Shown here: piece after piece, positions 48,400-55,836 of the stretch
Layout: each line of letters opens with the position of its first letter
How positions within the stretch are numbered: position 1 is the stretch's first letter
Assembly (NCBI GenBank): GCA_039931615.1
Contig: JBDTRR010000031.1
Coordinates: 3,843 to 67,842, forward strand
Direction of reading: 5' to 3'
Source of the DNA: JAHFUI01 sp039931615
GTDB lineage: Bacteria > Acidobacteriota > Vicinamibacteria > Vicinamibacterales > CAVVIG01
Length of the DNA: 64,000 bases
Translations under genes and position numbers: made by a program
The notes under the pieces: model-generated
Seen by the model: only the letters and a program-made list of their open reading frames with translations
Database searches by the model: none
What the model was told of the DNA's origin: nothing

Positions 48400-49038
48400 A
48401 TGAGCGTCTTATCACTGAACGTCGGGCGTCCGCGCGTGGTGCACGCGGGGGGACGCGAGGTCACGACCGGCATCTTCAAGGCGCCGGTGGACGGTCCGGT
48501 GATGCTGCGCCGGTTCAACCTCGAGGGCGACCAGCAGGCCGACCTGACCGTTCACGGCGGCCGGTTCAAGGCGCTCTACGCCTATCCGTCCGAGCACTAC
48601 GCCTTCTGGCGCAGCCAGCTGCCGACGGCCGATCTGCCGTGGAGCATGTTCGGCGAAAACCTCACCACCGAGGGATTGCGCGAGGACGATGCGTGCCTCG
48701 GGGATCGGTTCCAGATCGGCGAGGCGGTCGTCGCCGTCACCCAGCCTCGGATGCCGTGTTACAAGCTCGGCATCCGGTTTGGCCGGCCGGACATCGTCAA
48801 GCGATTCCTCGCGAGCGGCCGCTCCGGCGTCTACTTCGAGGTCGTCGAGGAAGGCCGGATCACCCGAGGCGATCCCATCCAGTGCGTGCACCGCGACCCG
48901 AACCGGATCAGCATCGCCGATGTCAATCGCGCCTACCGCGACCCCGATGCCGACATCCCGCTGGTGCGCCGGCTGGTTGACTTGGAAATCCTGCCCCCCG
49001 GCGTCCACGGCCACTTCGTGGAAACGCTCGGACGCTAG
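48400..49038 (+). CDS. MOSC-domain protein (YiiM-like)
   Basis: 212 residues from ATG 48400. SVLSLNVGRPR and VTTGIFKAPVDGPVMLRRFN start the domain; GDQQADLTVHGGRFKALYAY is the conserved VHGG region; FGENLTTEGL and VTQPRMPCYKLGIRFGRPDI carry the conserved Cys that binds molybdenum cofactor or sulfur. MOSC proteins such as YiiM reduce N-hydroxylated bases with Moco. Isolated gene, flanked by repeat tracts on both sides. Confidence 0.9.
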   Translation: MSVLSLNVGRPRVVHAGGREVTTGIFKAPVDGPVMLRRFNLEGDQQADLTVHGGRFKALYAYPSEHYAFWRSQLPTADLPWSMFGENLTTEGLREDDACLGDRFQIGEAVVAVTQPRMPCYKLGIRFGRPDIVKRFLASGRSGVYFEVVEEGRITRGDPIQCVHRDPNRISIADVNRAYRDPDADIPLVRRLVDLEILPPGVHGHFVETLGR

Positions 49039-49039
49039 G

Positions 49040-49107
49040 CGTCGAAAATTTACAATTCACGATTCACGATTCACAAAGTGCCTTCCTAATTCCTAATTCC
49101 TAGTTGC
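49040..49107. repeat. ACAATTC/CCTAATT heptamer tract (family A)
   Basis: Mixed CACAATT-like and CCTAATT-like units after the MOSC stop. Confidence 0.75.
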
Positions 49108-49180
49108 CGCACGCGCGTCTTCTCGTCGGTCAGAAGATACAGTCGTCCATCCGGCCCCGCCGACCGGTGCGCTGATCGTT
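49086..49180 (-). pseudogene. Possible remnant of a propeller protein C-terminus
   Basis: On the minus strand the bases read SAGPDGRLYLLTDEKTRVRQL, resembling the last blade of PQQ sugar dehydrogenases, followed by repeat-derived GIRN and a stop. Upstream sequence is only CGTGGTTT repeat. About 30 codons; very tentative. Confidence 0.35.
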
Positions 49181-49250
49181 CTTCGTGGTTTCGTGGTTTC
49201 GTGGTTTCGTGGCCCATGACGTGGTCAGCGCTGCTTCGTGGCTTCCTGGC
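49172..49250. repeat. TTTCGTGG tandem tract (family B)
   Basis: Four near-perfect TTTCGTGG units (49181-49212), then looser CGTGG/TTCGTGGC copies. Confidence 0.8.
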
Positions 49251-49495
49251 GAGGAACCTTGCGAGCCGGCAGCATCCAGATGGCGTTATCTGCCATCCCA
49301 GGAGCGTGAGCGGCCGAGCAGCGCGGCGAGCGCAAAAATCACGATTCGCGACGGTTAAAGGCCTTACACTATGGCCTGAGTGGCAACCCCGAGCCGGGGG
49401 ACTCTGCAGTCCGTCTCCCACGACCGTGGCTATGCCGCGCGACCCCATGTCGGGCCGTCCGTCAACAGCGGGCCCAGTGCTGAAGAGGTTTTGAT

Positions 49496-50221
49496 ATGCA
49501 ACGCGGCCGACCCCTCCAAATCGCCGTGCAATGGCTGGCCATCCTCGGGATTTCATCCGGCGCCCTGGCGCAAGCCCCCGCTCCGCCGGCCACCCCCGCG
49601 GCCGTCGGCAGGCAGGGCGGCGCGGCCCCGGCGCGCCCCGGCCGACCGCCGCTGTTCTTTCGCGAGGAATGGAAGCAGCTGCCTGGCGGCGGCGAGCACC
49701 CGGTCACCAAGGACTCGGTCGCCAGCGCGAATCTCGAGCTGAACCTGTACGGCACGTCGAGCAAGGAGATCCAGCTCACCGGCAGCGCCCAGGACGACGG
49801 CAACCCGATCCATCTCTGGACCGGCCTGTGTACGACGCCGTGCGCCGCCGCGCTCAAGGATCGGGACCGCTACGTCGACCTCTCCGGACTCGGCCGGATT
49901 CGCTGGGTCACCAAGACGTCCGGTTTCCATCAGGTGCGTCCGATCCTGAAGCTCGCCGACGGCACCTGGCTGGTCGGCGATCACGCCGACGGATCGCCGG
50001 TCGACTGGCTGATCAACGACATCGCCTTGTCCGAGGTCCGCTGGCTCAAGCTCGACATCGCCGGCGTCGTCACCAAGGGGAACTTCGTTGAGAAGCCGGA
50101 TCTGAGCCGGGTTGATGAAGTCGGGTTCGTGGACCTGCTGCCGGGGAGCGGCCATGGCGCCGGCGGCTGGTCCGACGTGGCAGTCATCGAAGTCTACGGC
50201 AAGCCTGTCAAGCGACAGTGA
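49496..50221 (+). CDS. Secreted protein of unknown function
   Basis: 241 residues with a signal peptide (VQWLAILGISSGALA) and a Pro/Ala linker, then a beta-rich domain (FREEWKQLPGGGEHPVTKDS, LELNLYGTSSKEIQLTGSAQ, YVDLSGLGRIRWVTKTSGFH, SDVAVIEVYGKPV). The fold could be a carbohydrate-binding or DUF1080-like jelly roll, but no signature is clear. Two Cys close together (GLCTTPC). It is followed by a secreted-family paralogue and DUF6152 on the same strand with short gaps, probably one transcription unit. Confidence 0.65.
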   Translation: MQRGRPLQIAVQWLAILGISSGALAQAPAPPATPAAVGRQGGAAPARPGRPPLFFREEWKQLPGGGEHPVTKDSVASANLELNLYGTSSKEIQLTGSAQDDGNPIHLWTGLCTTPCAAALKDRDRYVDLSGLGRIRWVTKTSGFHQVRPILKLADGTWLVGDHADGSPVDWLINDIALSEVRWLKLDIAGVVTKGNFVEKPDLSRVDEVGFVDLLPGSGHGAGGWSDVAVIEVYGKPVKRQ

Positions 50222-50247
50222 TGAAGCGATCGTTGAAAGGAGATCAG

Positions 50248-51279
50248 ATGAGCATCCGAAGGTTCGGGCTGCTGCTCGGCGTGGGCGCGGTCATCGCACT
50301 GGTGTTGCCGGCATCCACTCCCGTCCAGGCCCAGGGGAGCGCCAGGGGATCGGCGGCCGCCGCGGCGCCCACCGCACCAAAGCCGGCACGAAAGACCGTC
50401 CGCACGCCGTGGGGCGATCCCGATCTGCAGGGCGTGTGGGACTACAAGACGATTACCCCGCTCGAGCGTCCCGCCAACCTGGCCGGCCGCACCACGCTGA
50501 CCGACGAGGAAGTGAACACCCTTGAATCGCGCGCCGGCAAACGCCTCGACGAGCCGCCCGACGAGTCGGTGCCGGCAACGCTGATCCACGCTCCGTACAT
50601 GACCGATCCGGGCCGCAAGGTCCTCGACGACAGGCGGACATCTCTAATCATCGAGCCGGCCGACGGAAGGATTCCACCGCTCACCCCCGAAGCCGAACTG
50701 CGCCTCGCGGCGCGCCGGGCCGGCGGGCGCAATAGCGGAGCGGACGGACCGGAAAGCCGCAGCAACGCCGAGCGCTGCATCACCTATGGATTTCCGAACG
50801 CGATCCTGCCGACGCTCTACAACAACAACATCCAGATACTGCAGGGGCCCGGGTACGTCGCCATTACCCACGAGATGATTCACGAGACCCGCATCATCGC
50901 GCTCGACGGACGGGCGCCAATCGGTCCGAAGATCCATCAGTGGTTCGGCGACTCGAAGGGGCACTGGGAAGGCGATACGCTGGTGGTCGAATCGCAGAAC
51001 TTCTCGGACAAGACCAACTATCGCGGCTCCGGCGCCACGCTGCGAACGGTCGAGCGCTTCACCCGCCTCGGCAAGGACGCCATCGACTACCGCCTGACGA
51101 TCGACGATCCCCACACGTTCGTCCGGCCATGGACCGTGGCGCTGCCGATGCGGACCAGCGAAGGCGACCTCTACGAGTACGCCTGTCACGAGGCCAACGT
51201 CGGCCTCTACGACATCCTGGAAGTCGCGCGCGACGAAGAGAAGGCGGCCGCGACGGCTGCAACGAACGCCAAACCCTGA
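50248..51279 (+). CDS. Secreted protein of the unnamed acidobacterial family (paralogue 2)
   Basis: 343 residues. ATG 50248 is chosen because AAGGAGA precedes it at 6-nt spacing; the frame is open from 50218. Signal peptide LLLGVGAVIALVLPASTPVQ. TPWGDPDLQGVWDY, IIEPADGRIPPLTPEAELRL, NAERCITYGFPNAILPTLYN, GHWEGDTLVVESQNFSDKTN, VERFTRLGKDAIDYRLTIDD and LYEYACHEANVGLYDIL form the conserved core shared with 45866-46795 and 52340-53434. DUF6152 follows after 10 nt. Function unknown. Confidence 0.72.
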   Translation: MSIRRFGLLLGVGAVIALVLPASTPVQAQGSARGSAAAAAPTAPKPARKTVRTPWGDPDLQGVWDYKTITPLERPANLAGRTTLTDEEVNTLESRAGKRLDEPPDESVPATLIHAPYMTDPGRKVLDDRRTSLIIEPADGRIPPLTPEAELRLAARRAGGRNSGADGPESRSNAERCITYGFPNAILPTLYNNNIQILQGPGYVAITHEMIHETRIIALDGRAPIGPKIHQWFGDSKGHWEGDTLVVESQNFSDKTNYRGSGATLRTVERFTRLGKDAIDYRLTIDDPHTFVRPWTVALPMRTSEGDLYEYACHEANVGLYDILEVARDEEKAAATAATNAKP

Positions 51280-51289
51280 GGAGGATCCA

Positions 51290-51721
51290 ATGCAGAGAAC
51301 CCTTACGCTCGCCGCGGCCGGCGTCGCGCTGACATTGACACTGGTCACCGTTCCGGTGCGGGCGCATCACTCGTTCGCCGCGGAATTCGACGCCAACGTC
51401 AAGGTCACCTTGAAGGGCGTCGTCACCGGGATGGACTGGGTGAATCCCCACGCCTGGATCCATCTCGACGTGAAGAATCCCGACGGTACCGTCACGCCGT
51501 GGGATGTGGAAACCGGGACGCCCAACACGCTGTTCCGCCGCGGGTTCACCAAGGACTCCCTGAAAGCCGGCACCGAGATCGTGGTCGAAGGCTACCGCGC
51601 GAAGAATGGCAAGACCCGCGCGAACGGACGCGACCTGATGCTGCCCAATGGCAAGCGCCTGTTCCTCGGATCGTCGGGCACCGGCGCGCCCTACGAGGGC
51701 GACCTCAAGGACGCGAAGTAG
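51290..51721 (+). CDS. DUF6152 secreted protein (copy 2)
   Basis: 143 residues; a GAGGAGG ribosome site precedes the ATG. Signal peptide ending PVRA, then HHSFAAEFD. TLKGVVTGMDWVNPHAWIHL, VTPWDVETGTPNTLFRRGFT and LKAGTEIVVEGYRAKNGK are the family core. As in copy 1, cleavage after V-x-A exposes His-His at the mature N-terminus and the NPH motif is kept. Copy 2 extends further at the C-terminus (GRDLMLPNGKRLFLGSSG). Downstream of paralogue 2. Confidence 0.86.
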   Translation: MQRTLTLAAAGVALTLTLVTVPVRAHHSFAAEFDANVKVTLKGVVTGMDWVNPHAWIHLDVKNPDGTVTPWDVETGTPNTLFRRGFTKDSLKAGTEIVVEGYRAKNGKTRANGRDLMLPNGKRLFLGSSGTGAPYEGDLKDAK

Positions 51722-51800
51722 CGCGAGAACAAACACCGTCGCCGCCCTGGGTTATCGATTCCACAGATCGACAACCCAGGGCGACCTTATCGCGCGGCGG

Positions 51801-52343
51801 CTACGGCCGCTGGCTGGCCGGCGGCACGATGCCGTTGAGCCGGAGGTAGACCACCATCTGCCCGTAGATATCCCAGGTGTGTCCCATCACGTAGTAGGCG
51901 ACCCGCGTTCGCGTCGACGGCCCGAAGAACGAGAACCGTGAGGGACCGGCCGGGAGCAGCAGCGTCTGATCGGTCTGCTCCTTGATCACCGCGGTGCCGT
52001 AGTCGAACGAGTCCGCCAGCGCCTGGAGGATCGCGCCTCGGGCCGTTTCCTTCATGTTGATGACCGGCGCCGGCGACTTCGCGCCCAGCCGTCCCATCTG
52101 AACCACGTTGGCCTCGGCAATGTGCAGCACCTGTTCGCCGAAATTGCGCTGGGCCGGCGTCGACTTGAACCCGTACTTCTCGGCCGGCATCGCCTCCGAG
52201 ATTTTCGTCAGCGAGGTCTTCTGGCTGGTCCAGTCATCGAGCAGATCCTGTTGCAGCGACACCGACTGGGCCGCCGGTCGCAGGTTCGCAAGGACGAGTG
52301 CGGCGCAGACCAGGCCCCACACTGCCCGCCCGCCGACCCTCAC
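51801..52343 (-). CDS. DinB-family protein, secreted
   Basis: 180 residues. GTG 52343 overlaps the preceding TGA (GTGA). A signal-like helix (VWGLVCAALVLANLRPAAQ) is followed by a four-helix DinB fold: LLDDWTSQKTSLTKISEAMP, FGEQVLHIAEANVVQMG and YYVMGHTWDIYGQMVVYLRL. His in VLHIAEAN and MGHTWDIYGQ would supply the usual metal-binding site. DinB enzymes are thiol-dependent transferases or hydrolases. Coupled to secreted-family paralogue 3. Confidence 0.82.
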   Translation of the reverse strand: MRVGGRAVWGLVCAALVLANLRPAAQSVSLQQDLLDDWTSQKTSLTKISEAMPAEKYGFKSTPAQRNFGEQVLHIAEANVVQMGRLGAKSPAPVINMKETARGAILQALADSFDYGTAVIKEQTDQTLLLPAGPSRFSFFGPSTRTRVAYYVMGHTWDIYGQMVVYLRLNGIVPPASQRP

Positions 52344-53434
52344 TTCGCGGCCTCTGCCGCCCTGGCGCCGCTCAGGATGTTCTTCAAGCCGTAGTTGCCC
52401 TCGTGGCAGGCGTATTCGTAGACCTGCTCGCCCTGCGTCTTCTGCTTCAGGGTCATCGCGAACGTCCACGGCCGGGTCCAGGTGCGCGGGTCGTCGAACG
52501 TCACCTTCCACTCGACCACCCCGGGACCGACGGGGGTGAAGCGCTCGGTCATCTTCAGGTTCTCGCTGGCGCCCCGGTAGGCGCTGCGCGCCGTGAAATT
52601 TGTCGTCTCGACCACCAGCGTGCTGCCCTCGTACCAGCCGCGCGCGTCGCCCAGATCCAGGTGCAGGCCCTTGCCGATGTGCGCGCGACGCTCGCCGCGG
52701 TCAATCGGAATCACCCGGTGTTCATGGATCATCTCGTAGCGCAGCGCCACCCAGTCCTGTCCCTGGATCAGCTCGTAGTAGCTGCCGTAGCCGGCCGGCA
52801 TCATCGAGCTGGGAATGCCGCGCGTCACGCAGCGGTCGTAGAGGCCGAGATCCTCGTAGCTGTCGAACGGCCCGACCGAGTTGGCGTTGCTGCTGACGCC
52901 GCGTCCCAGGCCGGTCGGCGGCCGCGGCCGCCGCCGCGCTTCCTCCGTCAGGGGCGGGACCCGCCCGTCCGGCGGATCGACGACCAGCCACGGGCTGCTG
53001 TTCCGGCGTTCGAACGAATCGAAGATCAGGTGCGTCGGCGGGCGGATTCCGCCGGCGAACTCGGTCCCGGCGACGCCGGCGTTGAACTGCTCGTTGCGCT
53101 GCCGGTTGAGCGCGGTCAACTCCTCTGGCGTGATGTCCTCGATCTTGCGCCCGTCGAACTGCGCCGGGCGCTCGAACGGCACGCCGGTCTCGTCGTCGTT
53201 GCTGTAGACGCCGGCCAGCTGTGGATCGCCCCAGGGCGTCCGCGGCGGAGTGTATGCCCTGGCGGCCGATTGAGCTTTTTTCGGGGGCGCCGATTGCGCA
53301 CGCGTCGTCGCCGGCGCCGCGCCGAGCGACAAGACCATGGCCAGCACCGTCCGGAGAAAGGCAGGACCGGGAAACGACTGACGAGCGCGAGCACGGAGGT
53401 CCGGGGAGGCGAAGGCGGACAGGCGATCGGTCAC
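52340..53434 (-). CDS. Secreted protein of the unnamed acidobacterial family (paralogue 3)
   Basis: 364 residues, GTG start. Signal region FLRTVLAMVLSLGAAPATTR; the core follows paralogue 2 closely: RTPWGDPQLAGVYSNDDETG, LVVDPPDGRVPPLTEEARRR, LGLYDRCVTRGIPSSMMPAG, MIHEHRVIPIDRG, ARGWYEGSTLVVETTNF, MTERFTPVGPGVVEWKVTFD and VYEYACHEGNYGLKNIL. Here DinB, not DUF6152, is the downstream overlapping partner, and an SMP-30-like gene precedes it by 17 nt. Confidence 0.72.
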   Translation of the reverse strand: MTDRLSAFASPDLRARARQSFPGPAFLRTVLAMVLSLGAAPATTRAQSAPPKKAQSAARAYTPPRTPWGDPQLAGVYSNDDETGVPFERPAQFDGRKIEDITPEELTALNRQRNEQFNAGVAGTEFAGGIRPPTHLIFDSFERRNSSPWLVVDPPDGRVPPLTEEARRRPRPPTGLGRGVSSNANSVGPFDSYEDLGLYDRCVTRGIPSSMMPAGYGSYYELIQGQDWVALRYEMIHEHRVIPIDRGERRAHIGKGLHLDLGDARGWYEGSTLVVETTNFTARSAYRGASENLKMTERFTPVGPGVVEWKVTFDDPRTWTRPWTFAMTLKQKTQGEQVYEYACHEGNYGLKNILSGARAAEAAK

Positions 53435-53451
53435 GGCAGGACCCTCTCTTC

Positions 53452-54342
53452 CTATTTCAACACGTCCGACAGATCGTACGCCGACACCCGGTTCAAGCCA
53501 AGGTGCGGAACCACGAGAAGGCTGCGCGCGGCGATGAACGCAATGTCAGCCGGCTGAGCGGCGACTGGCCGCAACACGCGCACCGCGCCACCCGGCGCCA
53601 CCTGAAGGATTCGTCCGCCGCCCACGTCGCTGATGAGATAGCCGCCCCGCCCATCCTTCTCGACACCGTCCGGCGTGCCGATCGGCTCGGTCGCCACCGG
53701 CGTGAGCTGTCTCGTGGCGATGTCGATCGCCACCAGACGGGCCGGCGTGCCGCCGCCGCCGCGCGCGGGCCGGCCGTCCGATGCCACGATCAGGCGATTG
53801 CCGTCCACCAGCACGCCGTTCGGCAGCAGGATCCCTTCACCCTCGAAGAAGACCGCTGCCTTGCCGTCCTTGATCGAGAAGATCCGGTTGCCGAACGAGT
53901 CCGACGCGTAAATGGTCCCGTCCGGCGCTGCGGCGACGTCGTTGAAGAACCTGCCCTCGCCGCCGATGTCCACCTTGACGCGCGAGGTGATGCGCCCGCT
54001 GGCAATCTCGATGGCGACGATCTCGTCGAGATCTGCCGTGTAGAGCGTGCCGCCCAGACTGCGCAGCCCTTTCGGGGCGTTGAGCCCCTTGACCCAGCCG
54101 GCGTCGACCACCTTGCCGTCGGCCGTCAGCTTCGAGATCCGTCCGTTGCCGTCGCGGGCCGCCGCCTGTCCGCCGATTTGCGAGACGAACAGGAACCCCG
54201 AATCGGCATCGAAGTAGACACTCTCGGGACTGTCCATGCCTTCGGTGACCGACCACAGCGGCGTGGCGGGCGGCGGGGTGGCAAGCGGCCGGGCCGGGGG
54301 CTGTGCGAGCAGCGCCAGGGCGAGCAGATGAACGAGCATCAT
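53452..54342 (-). CDS. SMP-30/gluconolactonase-like beta-propeller protein
   Basis: 296 residues with a hydrophobic leader (LVHLLALALLAQ). A six-bladed propeller: DSPESVYFDADSGFLFVSQI, LNAPKGLRSLGGTLYTADLD, FFNDVAAAPDGTIYASDSFG, LLPNGVLVDGNRLIVASDG and GTPDGVEKDGRGGYLISDVG. The Asn and Asp of the FFNDV and LLPNGV strands match calcium-site positions in SMP-30/SGL proteins. Likely a periplasmic lactonase or sensor; substrate unknown. First gene of a three-gene minus-strand unit with paralogue 3 and DinB. Confidence 0.78.
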   Translation of the reverse strand: MMLVHLLALALLAQPPARPLATPPPATPLWSVTEGMDSPESVYFDADSGFLFVSQIGGQAAARDGNGRISKLTADGKVVDAGWVKGLNAPKGLRSLGGTLYTADLDEIVAIEIASGRITSRVKVDIGGEGRFFNDVAAAPDGTIYASDSFGNRIFSIKDGKAAVFFEGEGILLPNGVLVDGNRLIVASDGRPARGGGGTPARLVAIDIATRQLTPVATEPIGTPDGVEKDGRGGYLISDVGGGRILQVAPGGAVRVLRPVAAQPADIAFIAARSLLVVPHLGLNRVSAYDLSDVLK

Positions 54343-54461
54343 CCGGACCCCGCGTCGACCGGTTCGCTCCTGCCGGACGCCGCCGATCGCACAATCGCCT
54401 CGGTGACCGCCGCACCGTGGACCCTTTCGTCATGAGTCATGCCCCAGCTCATCGGTGCTCC

Positions 54462-54524
54462 AAAAAGGGGGCTGGAGGCTGGCGTGATTGAACAGCGTTT
54501 CCAGTCCCTAGCCACCAGCCCCCT
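54462..54524 (-). terminator. Intrinsic-terminator-like hairpin after the MetE-like gene
   Basis: On the minus strand, AGGGGGCTGGTGGCTAGG (from 54524) pairs with CCAGCCTCCAGCCCCCT (ending 54466) with one mismatch and one bulge, and a run of five T follows (54466-54462). Loop about 24 nt. It starts 4 bp after the MetE-like stop codon. Confidence 0.65.
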
Positions 54525-54528
54525 GTCT

Positions 54529-55710
54529 CTATGTGGTTCTGATCAGCGAAAACTTCGGATCCGCGGCCAGGCACGCCGCCAGTGGCAGGCCGAGTTCCTG
54601 GCGCACCAGGTTGGTGCCCTGAACCAGCGCCGCCATCTTGTAGAACGCGTGCCGCCGGCTCATCCCTTCACGGCCCATGCCGCAGTCCGACGACAGGATC
54701 AACCGCTCGGCCGGAATCACCTTCAGCGCGCGGCGCACCAGCGACGCCACTTCGTCCGGCGATTCCACCTGCAGCGTGTGGTGATCGATGGCCCCAATCA
54801 CCACCTTCTTCTCGGTGATCGCCGCGCCGACATCTTCCAGCTCGGCGGCGCCGGAGCTGGCCATCTCGAACGTGATGACGTCGGCATCGACCTGATTCAG
54901 CAGTTCGAGCGCCGGCTTGTAGCTCTGGACCTTGGCGAACATCCGCTGCTGCGACGGGTTCCCCCAACAGGTATGACACCACACCTCGGTCTTGGCGCGC
55001 AGCCCCTTGACCGTGTTGTTGAACACCTTCAGCATGAACTCCGGGTTGATCACCGAGTCGACATAGCCGCGCGCCGCCAGCAGATGAATCTGCGGCTCTT
55101 CCATCTGAATCACCTGGCAGCCGGCGTCCGCGAGATCGTGCAGCTCCTCGTTGAACGCGTCGCTGATCGCCATGATCCGCGCCGGAATATCCTGGTAGTG
55201 CTCGTCCTGGACGGCGAACGCGACCAGCTCCGGCGTGACCGTGCCGAACTTGACCGGCTTCGGCGTCAGCCGCTGCGCCGCCTTCCAGATCTCGGTGTAC
55301 TGCATCTCGCCGCGACCGACGGGGCCGACGATCTTCGGCATCACCCGGGCCTCCAGGTAGTCATGGAGGATGTGGCCGCGGGGGAAGCCGATGCCGCCCG
55401 CGCCCACCTTGGCCAGCTTCGGATGCGCCTGCTCGAACCCCGCCATGTGATGCGGCGGATAGCTCGTCCAACTCTGGCCGCCGATGTCCTGATCGAACCG
55501 GCAGTCGCCGTCGGTGACAATGTCGAGGCCGGCGACCTCCTGGTCCTTGAGGTAGACCGACAGCGCGTCGACGTACTGCTCCCGGAACCGGCTGAGCACC
55601 ATCGCATCGAGAAAGGACTTGGTCGTCAGGTTCTCGACATACCAGCTCGGACGTGGCAGCGAGCCGGTAATCGTGGTGGGCAGCGTGATGCCTGCGGTCG
55701 CTTTGAGCAT
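54529..55710 (-). CDS. Cobalamin-independent methionine synthase II-family protein
   Basis: 393 residues, corresponding to the C-terminal catalytic half of MetE (archaeal/short type). ITGSLPRPSWYVENLTT and GLDIVTDGDCRFDQDIGG begin the barrel. VIQMEEPQIHLL, WCHTCWGNPSQQRMF with the zinc-binding His-x-Cys, DADVITFEMASSGAAELEDV, VVIGAIDHHTLQVESPDEVA and LILSSDCGMGREGMSRR (C-terminal zinc Cys) follow. Zinc ligands appear intact. The methyl donor may be a corrinoid or another methylated protein rather than folate. Single gene with a terminator of its own. Confidence 0.88.
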   Translation of the reverse strand: MLKATAGITLPTTITGSLPRPSWYVENLTTKSFLDAMVLSRFREQYVDALSVYLKDQEVAGLDIVTDGDCRFDQDIGGQSWTSYPPHHMAGFEQAHPKLAKVGAGGIGFPRGHILHDYLEARVMPKIVGPVGRGEMQYTEIWKAAQRLTPKPVKFGTVTPELVAFAVQDEHYQDIPARIMAISDAFNEELHDLADAGCQVIQMEEPQIHLLAARGYVDSVINPEFMLKVFNNTVKGLRAKTEVWCHTCWGNPSQQRMFAKVQSYKPALELLNQVDADVITFEMASSGAAELEDVGAAITEKKVVIGAIDHHTLQVESPDEVASLVRRALKVIPAERLILSSDCGMGREGMSRRHAFYKMAALVQGTNLVRQELGLPLAACLAADPKFSLIRTT

Positions 55711-55797
55711 GATGGCTGATCCTCGAACGAGGTGAGATTGTGTGGGTGATTCTAGTTCACCCCTTCTTCAATTTACCAACCCGCCAATCACCGATTC

Positions 55798-55814
55798 ACC
55801 AGGTCCAACCTGGT
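55798..55814. promoter_or_regulatory. 7-bp dyad in the PPK2 promoter region
   Basis: ACCAGGT-CCA-ACCTGGT, perfect arms with a 3-nt centre, located where the -35 of a promoter with -10 TAGGAT (55825-55830) would be. A possible operator. Confidence 0.4.
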
Positions 55815-55824
55815 CCGGTTGGCA

Positions 55825-55830
55825 TAGGAT
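55825..55830 (+). promoter_or_regulatory. Candidate -10 box for the PPK2 gene
   Basis: TAGGAT, 6 nt before ATG 55837; would give an almost leaderless transcript. Confidence 0.35.
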
Positions 55831-55836
55831 GCGCCA

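Larger units (their letters stand above)
49039..49495. other. 457-bp non-coding stretch
   Basis: Holds family A and B repeat tracts and the tentative propeller remnant. A TACACT box at 49363-49368 might be a -10 for the gene at 49496. No other feature seen. Confidence 0.55.
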
